Assembly (NCBI GenBank): GCA_030621865.1
Contig: JAUXGW010000006.1
Location: 1 to 35,363 of the forward strand
From: Actinomycetes bacterium
GTDB taxonomy: Bacteria; Actinomycetota; Acidimicrobiia; Acidimicrobiales; Microtrichaceae
Reading direction: 5' to 3'
DNA: 35,363 nucleotides
Both the position numbers and the translations under genes were made by a program. Position 1 is the stretch's first letter; each line of letters starts with the position of its first letter. This document shows positions 17,064-26,060 of this stretch, piece by piece. The notes under the pieces are model-generated. The model was given only the letters and a program-made list of their open reading frames with translations, had not been told where the DNA came from and searched no databases.

Positions 17064-17232
17064 CGAACAGTTGTTCCGGAACAGTTGTACTGGACCAGTT
17101 ATTCCGAACGACTGTTCGAGGCAGCATGATCACCATGTTGTCCGAACGACTGTTCGACGTCAAGCACTATTCCGAACAAGTGTTCCACCACTTGGAACGA
17201 CTCAGGTGCTACGTTGGTCAAACAGGTGTTCG
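17064..17232. promoter_or_regulatory. Array of LexA/SOS boxes in the lexA-LysM intergenic region
   Basis: CGAACAGTTGTTCC 17064-17077; CGAACGACTGTTCG 17105-17118; CGAACGACTGTTCG 17143-17156; CGAACAAGTGTTCC 17173-17186; CAAACAGGTGTTCG 17219-17232. These match or nearly match the Gram-positive CGAACN4GTTCG consensus. Confidence 0.92.
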
Positions 17233-17247
17233 AAGGAGGAATATCAA

Positions 17248-17880
17248 ATGACCGAACAGAATCTCACCCAGCGCCAGCACGACGTACTCACCTACATCGA
17301 CGAGTCGATACGGGACCGTGGATATCCCCCGTCGGTCCGCGAGATCGGCGAAGCCGTGGGCCTGGCCTCACCTTCCTCAGTCCACAATCACCTGCACACA
17401 CTCGAGCGGTTGGGATTCCTGCGCAGGGATCCCACCAAACCGCGCGCCATCGAAGTCACCTCGGACACGGAATCCCAGACCACTGCGGAACGCCGACCGA
17501 CGAGGCACGTGCCGCTCGTGGGAGACGTGGCCGCCGGCACGGGTGTACTCGCTCAGGAACAGGTGGAAGAACTGGTTCCACTGCCATCGGATTTCACGGG
17601 GGACGGCGAGTTGTTCATGCTTCGTGTCCGCGGTGAATCGATGATTGACGCGGGAATTCTCGACGGCGATTTCGTGGTGGCCAGAGTCGAGGCGTCCGCC
17701 CGCAACGGCGACGTGGTGGTCGCCGGAATCCCCGGAGAGGAAGCCACGGTGAAGGGTTACCGCTCCGAAGGCTCCGAAATCGTCCTCGAACCAGCCAACG
17801 AGTCGCTCGAACCAATGCGCTTCCCCGCCAACGACGTGATGCTGTACGGCGTGGTGGTGACCGTACTCAGGAAACTCTGA
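17248..17880 (+). CDS. lexA: LexA repressor
   Basis: GGAGGA RBS before ATG 17248. MTEQNLTQRQHDVLTYI...GYPPSVREIGEAVGLASPSSVHNHL wHTH, VAAGTG cleavage-site-like Ala-Gly, catalytic GESMIDAGI and TVKGY. Confidence 0.96.
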   Translation: MTEQNLTQRQHDVLTYIDESIRDRGYPPSVREIGEAVGLASPSSVHNHLHTLERLGFLRRDPTKPRAIEVTSDTESQTTAERRPTRHVPLVGDVAAGTGVLAQEQVEELVPLPSDFTGDGELFMLRVRGESMIDAGILDGDFVVARVEASARNGDVVVAGIPGEEATVKGYRSEGSEIVLEPANESLEPMRFPANDVMLYGVVVTVLRKL

Positions 17881-17928
17881 TCGCCCGGGAAACTCTGATC
17901 CAGTTCTGAACCAGTGCCGTGTCAGGCA

Positions 17929-19086
17929 TCAGTTATTGTGGAGTTCCTCGTTGAGGCCTTCAGACCAGGTTCCTTCCCGCGGCAGCGCTTCCACCGAACC
18001 ACTGATGGAGTTCCGGCGGAACAACAGCCCGGGCACACCGCTCAGCGAACCTGCTTTGACAACCTTGCCGTCCGAAGTGGCCACGCGGGTTCCAGCGGTC
18101 AGATAGAGACCGGCCTCCACGATGCAGCCGTTGCCCAGGGATATCCCGACTCCCCCGTTGGCACCGATCAGGCAATCAGAACCGATGCTGATCACTTCCT
18201 TGCCGCCACCCGAGAGGGTACCCATGATTGATGCGCCGCCGCCGACATCGGAGTTCTCTCCGACAACCACGCCTGCACTGATACGCCCTTCAACCATGGA
18301 TGCGCCAAGGGTTCCTGCGTTGAAGTTCACGAATCCCTCGTGCATCACTGTGGTTCCGGAAGCCAGATGTGCGCCCAGCCGCACGCGCGACGCATCAGCG
18401 ATCCGCACTCCGGAAGGAATCACGTAATCCGCCATACGCGGAAACTTGTCGATCCCATTGACCACGAGATGCTCACCTGCGACCGAAGCCTTCGCCTGAG
18501 CCACCGGGAATGACTCCAGGTCACATGGTCCCTGATCGGTCCACACGCAGTTGGCCAGCAGCCCGAACACGCCATCCAGATTCAGACCATGTGGCTGAAC
18601 CGAACGGTGCGAAAGCAGATGCAACCTCAGATAGGCGTCATGAATGTCGACCGGTGCATCGGACAGACCAGAAATGAAAGTCACCACCGGCACTCGTGTG
18701 GTGGGTAATGCACCCTTTGCCGGTGTCTCGGTACCGAGCGCCTCCAGGATCGCCACATTCCGGTGGCCGGGTTTGCCCAGGAACGGAGCGAACCAATGGA
18801 GAATCTCGGCGAAGTGGTCCGCACCCAGACGATATGTGGCCGCACCTGAAGCGTGGCCCAGAACATCGGCCAGAACTGCGGCCGTACGTTCGTTGTCACC
18901 ACAACTCACCGAACCGAACCAGGTGTCGAGTACTGACCCGTCACTGTCCGCGATCGTGGCCAGCCCCACACCGAAAGCGGCCGGTTCGATGTATCCGTCC
19001 TTCTTCATGAGTTCATCGGCAAGGGTGAGAAACTCGTCGGACGATTCTGGAGGAATCAACTTTCTTCCTTTCGTGGCGGTGTCCAC
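17929..19086 (-). CDS. dapD: Tetrahydrodipicolinate N-succinyltransferase (actinobacterial DapD type)
   Basis: Hexapeptide repeats in VRLGAHLASGTTVMHEGFVNFNAGTLGASMVEGRISAGVVVGENSDVGGGASIMGTLSGGGKEVISIG; next to dapE. Confidence 0.88.
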   Translation of the reverse strand: MDTATKGRKLIPPESSDEFLTLADELMKKDGYIEPAAFGVGLATIADSDGSVLDTWFGSVSCGDNERTAAVLADVLGHASGAATYRLGADHFAEILHWFAPFLGKPGHRNVAILEALGTETPAKGALPTTRVPVVTFISGLSDAPVDIHDAYLRLHLLSHRSVQPHGLNLDGVFGLLANCVWTDQGPCDLESFPVAQAKASVAGEHLVVNGIDKFPRMADYVIPSGVRIADASRVRLGAHLASGTTVMHEGFVNFNAGTLGASMVEGRISAGVVVGENSDVGGGASIMGTLSGGGKEVISIGSDCLIGANGGVGISLGNGCIVEAGLYLTAGTRVATSDGKVVKAGSLSGVPGLLFRRNSISGSVEALPREGTWSEGLNEELHNN

Positions 19087-19187
19087 CCACTTCGGTGTGC
19101 ACCCATGACTAGCGGCCCAAGTTAGAACAACGGCCGCCGGAGCCGGGAACGGCCCGGTCGATGCAATCGGTTGAATTCCGGTGGCAG

Positions 19188-20249
19188 TCAGAATCCAACT
19201 TCGATGGCCTCTGTGAGAGCACCGTAGGTTCGCTCGATGCTCTGGCGATCGACACGCTCCTGCGCCGTGTGAGCAAGAGTCGCATCACCCGGACCGAAGT
19301 TGATCGCAGGAATACCCAGCGCGCTGAATCTTGCCACATCGGTCCATCCGAGCTTGGCCCTGACATCGAGGCCCTGCCGCTCGATCATCCCGTTCACGAA
19401 CGGATGATCAGTTGCAGGCCAAGCCGCGTCCGATCGGTCAAGCACCTCGACCGAGTCCCCGTTCTCGAGAACCCCGCCCAGGGAGGAGAGCATGAATTCC
19501 TCGGCCTGTTCGGTGGAGCGGTCCGGCGCGAATCGATGCGTCAGCTGGATCGTCACCTCGTCAGGCACAACATTGCCTGCCAATCCACCTTCGATCGTCA
19601 CAGCCAGGAACGCCTCGTGGTATTCGCAGGCGGCTATCACCGGCCGCCGCGGTTCGTATTCGTTGAGGATGTCCAGGAGATCGCTGAGCCTGTGGATCGC
19701 GTTGCGGCCCATCCATGCCCTCGCAGTGTGGGCGCGGGCCCCGCGCAGTGTGACGTTCATCCTGACGACACCCTGACAGCCAGCCTCGACACTTCCTCCC
19801 GTCGGCTCACCAAGAATCGCCACGTCGCCCATCAGGAGTTCGGGATTGGCCTGGGTGATCTCGATCAGACCGCTGTGTTCTGCCGCAACTTCCTCGCGCG
19901 CATAGAAAACGAAGGACAGATCCACTGGGGGCGCCACCTGGGTTTCGGCGATCCCCAGCATCACGGCCAATCCGCTCTTCATGTCGCTTGAACCGAGGCC
20001 CCACAAAGTGTCTCCATCGATTCGAGGCACGTCATTGTCCTTCGCCGGCACCGTGTCGGTGTGTCCGGCCAGCACAACGCGCCCGGCACGGCCCAACTCT
20101 GTGCGGGCAACGAGATTGTCTCCGACCCGGTGCAACGACAGGTGATCCAGAGAACCGAGACGATCCTCGATCAGACGGACCAGCCCACGTTCGGAGAAAC
20201 TCTCCGAGGGAATGGCGACCAATGACTCGGTCAGTTTGAACAGATCCAC
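19188..20249 (-). CDS. dapE: Succinyl-diaminopimelate desuccinylase
   Basis: M20 peptidase family: VVLAGHTDTVPA, LWGLGSSDMKSGLAVML, YAREEVAAEHSGL; between dapD and dapC. Confidence 0.9.
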   Translation of the reverse strand: MDLFKLTESLVAIPSESFSERGLVRLIEDRLGSLDHLSLHRVGDNLVARTELGRAGRVVLAGHTDTVPAKDNDVPRIDGDTLWGLGSSDMKSGLAVMLGIAETQVAPPVDLSFVFYAREEVAAEHSGLIEITQANPELLMGDVAILGEPTGGSVEAGCQGVVRMNVTLRGARAHTARAWMGRNAIHRLSDLLDILNEYEPRRPVIAACEYHEAFLAVTIEGGLAGNVVPDEVTIQLTHRFAPDRSTEQAEEFMLSSLGGVLENGDSVEVLDRSDAAWPATDHPFVNGMIERQGLDVRAKLGWTDVARFSALGIPAINFGPGDATLAHTAQERVDRQSIERTYGALTEAIEVGF

Positions 20250-20269
20250 GAAACGGATGATCCGAGGCC

Positions 20270-21076
20270 TCAGCGGCCCGCTGGAGGCGGAGGTGCTGAT
20301 GGAGGTGGTGGAGGAGACTCATCCCCCGGTGGTTGTGTTGGAAATGCAGGGGGCTGTGCTGGAGGCGCGGGCTGTGTTGCAGGTGGGGGCTGTGTTGGAG
20401 ATGCAGGGGGCTGTGCTGGAGGCGCGGGCGGCGGATACTGGGGACTCACCGGACCGGGCGTTGATCCCTGCGGTCCGGTGCCCACCGGTGACGGAGCCTG
20501 TGGCGGCACGCCATAGAACGGTTGTGGCTGTGAGTTCCGCTTCTTCCAGTTGCTCCGGCGGACGAGACCCACAATCAGTGCAATCACGGCCAGGAGGATG
20601 AACAGCCCGAATCCACCTCCGCCGGAGACCATCCAGATCAGGGAATTGCCGATCCCGGGATCAGACACCACCACATACTCGTCAAAGGGAGATTCGCTGC
20701 CGCAGGTGATCGAGTACGTCTGATCGACCTCGGTGTCGAAGACCAGAAAATCCACATAGTCAATCTCGTTCACCGAGATGGTCGTTCCGGGGCCGACGGA
20801 GCTGAACCGAATGTCCTCCCCAGATGCGTCCGTACCCTGGCAGACCGCCGAATCGGTCAGGAGGACAACAGCACCGTCCGATGAGGCGACGTAGCTGAGC
20901 GGCGAACCGAAGGGCACGGTGTTCGTGGCCTCGTCAATCAAGTCGGGCAACTCGCTCAGCACGCGAACGCCACCAAACGCGGCGACACCGCAACCTGCGA
21001 GGGCGAGCACGAAGAACACCAGAGATGCCCAGAGCCAACCGGAGGGTGCCTTGGCTGATCCGTTTGTTGTGTTCAT
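20270..21076 (-). CDS. Membrane protein with Pro/Gln-rich C-terminal tail
   Basis: Two TM segments (WLWASLVFFVLALAGCGVAAF; FGLFILLAVIALIVGLV) and tail PPAPPAQPPASPTQPPPATQPAPPAQPPAFPTQPPGDESPPPPP. Confidence 0.7.
   Translation of the reverse strand: MNTTNGSAKAPSGWLWASLVFFVLALAGCGVAAFGGVRVLSELPDLIDEATNTVPFGSPLSYVASSDGAVVLLTDSAVCQGTDASGEDIRFSSVGPGTTISVNEIDYVDFLVFDTEVDQTYSITCGSESPFDEYVVVSDPGIGNSLIWMVSGGGGFGLFILLAVIALIVGLVRRSNWKKRNSQPQPFYGVPPQAPSPVGTGPQGSTPGPVSPQYPPPAPPAQPPASPTQPPPATQPAPPAQPPAFPTQPPGDESPPPPPSAPPPPAGR
20334..20428. repeat. 57-bp period direct repeat within the Pro-rich tail coding region
   Basis: tgtgttggaaatgcagggggctgtgctggaggcgcggg at 20334 and tgtgttggagatgcagggggctgtgctggaggcgcggg at 20391. 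Confidence 0.85.
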
Positions 21077-21097
21077 GGTCTCGATTCTGGCAAATAC

Positions 21098-22240
21098 TCA
21101 GATGGATGTGGAGGATTCGGCACGCTGTTCCACAAGGTCCAGCACCTCGTCGGGCTGAACCACAGCCAGGCGTACATGGTCGTGCCCCGCCGGACCGTAG
21201 AACTCCCCGGGCGATCCGACCACACCGAGTTGTTGCGCCAAGTGGGTCGCCAACGCCCAGGCGTCACCCTTTGGGGCAGGAACCCACAGGTAGAAACCGC
21301 CGTCGGGCAGAGGCGCGGAAAGGCCTTCGGATTCAAGTATCTCCGACAGGCGTTGAAGTCGGGCAAGGTACCGCTTCCGCTGAACCTCCACATGCTCCTG
21401 GTCCCTGAGTGCGGCGACTCCCGCGGCCTGGGCCGGTCCGGGAACCATCAGGCCGCTGTGCTTGCGGACCTCGGATAGATAGTGGACCAGGTCCGGATCA
21501 CCCGCATAGAAGCCAACTCTCAGGCCTGCCAGATTGGAGCGTTTCGAAAGCGACTGCACCGAGAGCACACCGTCGATGCCCTCGGAAAGAATCGTGCGGC
21601 CCGGCTGACCATGGGCCAACATCGGCTCCCCCGACCAGGTGAACTCCACGTAGCACTCATCCGAAAGTACGGGGACTCCCCGCTGTCTCCCCCACTCCGC
21701 TGCCATGGACAGGTCATCGAGGCCACCCGCCGGATTTCCGGGAGTGTTCACCCAGAGACACAGGGCCCTGTCGGCGTCGGCATCCGAGATCGAGTCCAGG
21801 TCGATTCTGAATCGGTCGTCCACGCGTACGGCGACAGCCCGGCATCCGGCCAGTTCTGCGCCCATCGCGTAACTCGGATAGCTGATCTGCGGATACAGCA
21901 CTGTGTCTTTCGAAGGGGACCGCAGCTTCAACCAGTGAGGTATTCCGACCACCAACTCCTTGGTACCCACACATGCGGCCAGATGTGCGGAGTCGATGTG
22001 GAGGCCGAAGCGGCGCTCAAACCATCCGGCGACGGCATCGCGGAACTGATCGGATCCCACAGATGGCGGATAGCCGCGTTCGGCTCCTGATCCGGCAAGT
22101 GCGTCAATCACTGCGTCTGGCGGAGGATCACATGGTGTTCCTATGGACAGATCGACTGCCCCGCCGCTGTGCTCCGCTGCCATCTCGTGAATCGGCACCA
22201 GGCGGTCATAGGGATATGGGGGCGGAACGAAACCGGTCAT
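21098..22240 (-). CDS. dapC: Succinyldiaminopimelate aminotransferase (class I/II PLP aminotransferase)
   Basis: LSIGTPCDPPPDAV, WVNTPGNPAGG, SDECYVEF, SLSKRSNLAGLRVGF; in a dap gene cluster. Confidence 0.88.
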   Translation of the reverse strand: MTGFVPPPYPYDRLVPIHEMAAEHSGGAVDLSIGTPCDPPPDAVIDALAGSGAERGYPPSVGSDQFRDAVAGWFERRFGLHIDSAHLAACVGTKELVVGIPHWLKLRSPSKDTVLYPQISYPSYAMGAELAGCRAVAVRVDDRFRIDLDSISDADADRALCLWVNTPGNPAGGLDDLSMAAEWGRQRGVPVLSDECYVEFTWSGEPMLAHGQPGRTILSEGIDGVLSVQSLSKRSNLAGLRVGFYAGDPDLVHYLSEVRKHSGLMVPGPAQAAGVAALRDQEHVEVQRKRYLARLQRLSEILESEGLSAPLPDGGFYLWVPAPKGDAWALATHLAQQLGVVGSPGEFYGPAGHDHVRLAVVQPDEVLDLVEQRAESSTSI

Positions 22241-23634
22241 GGAGTGGTGCCCGCCGCCACCGTTGGATCCACGTCCTGATGATCGATATCCACCGCAAAC
22301 TCGTGATTGCGCCGGAGAACCGCCTCCGGAATCCGGGCGCGAATCCTGAGCAGGTCAGGAGTGGCCTCCTCCGAGAGAATCTCTCCCTTGCGATGCAACG
22401 TGGCAACCACATCTCCACGCGAATAGGGCACCTCGAAGGTGGCAATCGGCATGCCGGCCCTGATCTGGTCGGCAGCGTTGACCAGGAAGTCATCAATCCC
22501 GATTCCGCTTCCGGCCGAAATGCAGCTTGAACCCGGATTCCTGGCCGCCAACGCGGCCGGACGCTCCGACAGGTCGGCCTTGTTGAACACCAACATCTCA
22601 GGCACCTGCGACGCTCCGATTTCGGCCAGCACCTCGCGCACGGCATCGATGCAGCCCTGAGGATCGGGACCGGACCCGTCGACCACATGGATCAGCAGAT
22701 CCGCCTCGAGCGCCACACTGAGCGTGGAGCGGAAGGCCTCGACCAGATGGTGCGGAAGTTTGCGGACGAAACCCACTGTGTCGGTGACCAGCACAGTCTC
22801 TCCACCGGGAAGATCAAGTTTGCGGGTAGTGGCGTCGAGCGTGGCAAAGAGCCGATCTTCCACAAGCACTCCGGCATCCGTGAGACGATTCAACAGAGTT
22901 GATTTGCCGGCGTTCGTGTAACCGACGATCACGATGTGTCTGCGGTCAGAACGCTCCCGGCCCTTTCGCTGTGTCGCCCTGTTCTTCTTGATCACCTCGA
23001 GATCCGACTCGAGCTTGTGGATCTGGCGCGAAATGCGTCGCCGGTCGATTTCGAGCTGAGTTTCACCCGGACCTCTGCGTGCCCCGATTCCGCCGGCTTG
23101 CTGCGAGAGGCTCAAACCCTTTCCGCGCAGCCGCGGCAGGCGATACCTGAACAGTGCCAACTGCACCTGGGCCTTGCCTTCCTGGCTATGAGCGTTCTGG
23201 GCGAATATGTCCAGAATCACCGCGGTGCGGTCGATGGCAGAACGCTTGAGTATCTTCTCGAGGTTTCCTTGTTGGGCGGGGCTGAGTTCGTCGTCGAACA
23301 CAACCGTGTCGCAGTCTTCGGCCTCGGCGGCATCGAGGATCTCCAGCACCTTTCCACGACCGACATAGGTGGCCGGGTCCGGACGCTCCCGTCGCTGAAT
23401 CATTCGACCGACGACATCGGCGCCGGCAGTGTCCACCAACAACTCGAGCTCGTCGAGGGAGGCTTCCACTTCTTCGCGGGTTGTGTCCGGCAGCTGCACG
23501 CCGATCAGCAGTATCCGCTCCCGGAATGTTCGCTCGATGAATGCATCGGATTCACCACCGAACTCTCCGAACGCCCCGCGGTGGGAGTCGGCGGATGATG
23601 AAGGTCTGACTGGCTCGTCGGGTGCCGGACTCAA
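22237..23634 (-). CDS. hflX: GTPase HflX
   Basis: GIGARRGPGETQLEIDRRRI signature, G1 GYTNAGKSTLLNRL, DTVGFVRKLPHHLVEAFRSTL, NKADL. Start inferred as TTG 23634 overlapping the dapF stop. Confidence 0.95.
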   Translation of the reverse strand: MSPAPDEPVRPSSSADSHRGAFGEFGGESDAFIERTFRERILLIGVQLPDTTREEVEASLDELELLVDTAGADVVGRMIQRRERPDPATYVGRGKVLEILDAAEAEDCDTVVFDDELSPAQQGNLEKILKRSAIDRTAVILDIFAQNAHSQEGKAQVQLALFRYRLPRLRGKGLSLSQQAGGIGARRGPGETQLEIDRRRISRQIHKLESDLEVIKKNRATQRKGRERSDRRHIVIVGYTNAGKSTLLNRLTDAGVLVEDRLFATLDATTRKLDLPGGETVLVTDTVGFVRKLPHHLVEAFRSTLSVALEADLLIHVVDGSGPDPQGCIDAVREVLAEIGASQVPEMLVFNKADLSERPAALAARNPGSSCISAGSGIGIDDFLVNAADQIRAGMPIATFEVPYSRGDVVATLHRKGEILSEEATPDLLRIRARIPEAVLRRNHEFAVDIDHQDVDPTVAAGTTP

Positions 23635-24422
23635 GGTACGTTCACCTCCGCCACGAACACAGATGGGCCGGTCAACATCACGGACTCGGCATTCACGTCC
23701 ACCACGGCAGTGCCACCCGGCATGTGAACCCCGGTGGAACCCTCCACCAATCCCCATTCGGTGGCGGCGGCCACCGCGGCCGCTGCACCGGAACCGCAGG
23801 CTTCGGTGACCCCTGCGCCTCGTTCCCACGCGCGCAACTCCAGATCACCATCAGAACGAACCGATACGAAGTGAACATTCATTCCGGTGGAGTACCCCGC
23901 TTCGAGGGCTGCGCCATCGGCCGCAACATCGACCTGATCCGGGCTTTCCACGGCGAGCACCAGATGGGGATTGCCGATGTCGAATGTGCCCACGTGATGT
24001 GCTGGATAGCTGGAGCTTTCAGGTGTCAGTGACGGGCCGCCCGACACCGCACCCATGTCCACCTCGAGCACCATTTCCGTGGCGGTTTCGCCTCCGACCA
24101 CCTTCACGGTTCGGAGTCCACCGAGTGTCTCGACGTGTATCAGGTCGAGGTCGGATCCCGACGCCCGGAGAAATGCGTGGACAAGGCAGCGAATTCCGTT
24201 ACCCGAAACCTCCGCAGGTGACCCGTCGGAATTGATCAGAACCATGTCCAGATCGGCGCTGCTGTGGTGTAATCCGAAAATCAGTCCATCCGCTCCGACA
24301 CCTCGATGGCGGTCGCACAGTTCGCGCGCCGTTATCGGGTCCGGAGTCAGATTCGGGTTGTCGGACTCGAGGGCCACGAGGAAATCGTTGCCCAGTCCGT
24401 GATACTTGCCGAGACGTAACAC
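23631..24422 (-). CDS. dapF: Diaminopimelate epimerase
   Basis: KYHGLGNDFLVAL, SGNGIRCLVHAF, ERGAGVTEACGSGAAAA (catalytic Cys motif). Confidence 0.95.
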   Translation of the reverse strand: MLRLGKYHGLGNDFLVALESDNPNLTPDPITARELCDRHRGVGADGLIFGLHHSSADLDMVLINSDGSPAEVSGNGIRCLVHAFLRASGSDLDLIHVETLGGLRTVKVVGGETATEMVLEVDMGAVSGGPSLTPESSSYPAHHVGTFDIGNPHLVLAVESPDQVDVAADGAALEAGYSTGMNVHFVSVRSDGDLELRAWERGAGVTEACGSGAAAAVAAATEWGLVEGSTGVHMPGGTAVVDVNAESVMLTGPSVFVAEVNVP

Positions 24423-24436
24423 TTGGCGCTTTCTGA

Positions 24437-25486
24437 CTATGGGTTCTGATCCACGCTACCCACCGATCCAAGGTGCTCTGAACCCCTTTTGTGCCACAGA
24501 TCGATGATTTGTCGCGACACTGCCTCCACAGTGACCTCCGCCCGGGCTTCGAGCAGTTCATCCCTGGCATTGTCAGCAACGGGCGTCGGGGTGGTTCCGA
24601 GCGTGGACGGAGGATCAAACCACACAATTCGCGGATCCCGGACGAACCAGCGTTGCTGACGAACTGCGAACTTGCGGGTTCGGATCCTGGCTCGCTCGAG
24701 GGCCTCGGGGAGCGAGCACTCACCACGAAGGTGTGACATCAGTTCCCGGTATCCCAGGGCTTGACCGGCAGTTCGCGAAAGCTGATCGCCGAGGTTCACC
24801 AAGATCTGCGCCTCCGAGAGCATTCCATCTGCCAATTGTGTTTCATACCGCTGGGCGATCCTGTCAGTGATCTCTTCGCGGCTGGGCCACAATCCCGTGA
24901 GGACAAACGGTGTGCCGGGAAACGAATCGAGTCCCGAACCGAATGAGGAGAACGGTTGACCCGATCCGATGGTCACTTCCAGTGCACGTACCAGTCGGCG
25001 GCGGTTCCTTGGCGGAATGCGGCTGAGCGCCAGCGGATCCAGTCGCCGGAGGCGTTCGGTGAGTTCGTCGGTGGATTCCGACTCCAGATCCGTCGCCACC
25101 TGCGGGTACCGGGGTGGTGGATCGAATCCGTCCACCAGACCTCGTACGTACAGGCCGGTTCCGCCCACCAGCAGGGCATCAGCATCCCGCGACTCGATCT
25201 CGTCGATGCGCCGGTCAGCCTCCGCAATGAACTTCGGCAGATTGTGATCCTCTGTTGGAGCGACCACATCAATCATGTGATGAGGAATCCCCCGCCGGTC
25301 GGATTCCGTTGGTTTGTCGGTGCCGACATCCATTCCCCGGTACACCTGCATCGAGTCACAGCTGACGATCTCGGTCGGGTGGCCCGCCTCGGTCCTGCGC
25401 ACAGCCATCTCGATCGACACCGAGGTCTTGCCGGATGTGGTCGGCCCCATCAGTGCGAGGTGTCGACCCGGTTGCCTGTATGTCAT
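24437..25486 (-). CDS. miaA: tRNA dimethylallyltransferase
   Basis: LALMGPTTSGKTSVSIEMA, EIVSCDSMQVYRGMDVGTDKPT, LVGGTGLYVRGLVDG. Confidence 0.95.
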   Translation of the reverse strand: MTYRQPGRHLALMGPTTSGKTSVSIEMAVRRTEAGHPTEIVSCDSMQVYRGMDVGTDKPTESDRRGIPHHMIDVVAPTEDHNLPKFIAEADRRIDEIESRDADALLVGGTGLYVRGLVDGFDPPPRYPQVATDLESESTDELTERLRRLDPLALSRIPPRNRRRLVRALEVTIGSGQPFSSFGSGLDSFPGTPFVLTGLWPSREEITDRIAQRYETQLADGMLSEAQILVNLGDQLSRTAGQALGYRELMSHLRGECSLPEALERARIRTRKFAVRQQRWFVRDPRIVWFDPPSTLGTTPTPVADNARDELLEARAEVTVEAVSRQIIDLWHKRGSEHLGSVGSVDQNP

Positions 25487-25493
25487 CCGGGAG

Positions 25494-26060
25494 TCATGGC
25501 CTCGGCCTCAGCTGCAACGCCAGCGACCACCACTCGAGGCGGGAAGGATCCGGCCGACGTCCGTAGGTCTCGAAGAACACCGGAACCAGCATCGGACCGA
25601 GATTCGCTGCGATTGATGCCGCCGCTGCCGCCAGATCGCGGTGCGGATCAGCAACTCCTGCTCCCTCCCAGTCGACGAATCCAACTGCTTTTCCGTCTAC
25701 GCAGCGCAGGGTATCCAGGGTGGGATCACCATGGGTCACAACCAATGGTCCGTCGGCTGACGGTTCTGAGTCCGCAAGGATCTCCAACAGCCGATCCGGA
25801 CTCATGTGCGCGTACCCCTCATCCAGCTGATCCGCTCGAATCGGATCTGCCGTTCTGTCGGCCAGAACCGCCGAGGTACTCAACGCTTGTTCTTCTGTCG
25901 GGGGGACAATGGAATGCAGCACGGCCAGGGAGCGAGCCAGCAGGCCCACCGTACGCTCCGGATCAAACCGGTATTCCACGTTCGAGGCGGGTACTGCGTC
26001 TGCATTCGACGTTGCGTCAGCGCCGCTGGCGGCCAACAGCTGAACCAGTGTGGGACTCAC
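25494..26060 (-). CDS. Short aminoglycoside phosphotransferase (APH)-fold protein, C-lobe only
   Basis: VVTHGDPTLDTLRCVDGKAVGFVDWEGAGVADPHRDLAAAAASI resembles the APH catalytic and DxD regions. Only 188 aa; GTG start overlaps miaB stop (GTGA). Confidence 0.75.
   Translation of the reverse strand: MSPTLVQLLAASGADATSNADAVPASNVEYRFDPERTVGLLARSLAVLHSIVPPTEEQALSTSAVLADRTADPIRADQLDEGYAHMSPDRLLEILADSEPSADGPLVVTHGDPTLDTLRCVDGKAVGFVDWEGAGVADPHRDLAAAAASIAANLGPMLVPVFFETYGRRPDPSRLEWWSLALQLRPRP

Noticed and set aside
23635-23829. 65-codon N-terminal extension of hflX
   Set aside because: Overlaps the conserved 3' end of dapF; Arg/Gly-rich antithesis of the HflX N-terminus, and a TTG start overlapping the dapF stop is adequate.
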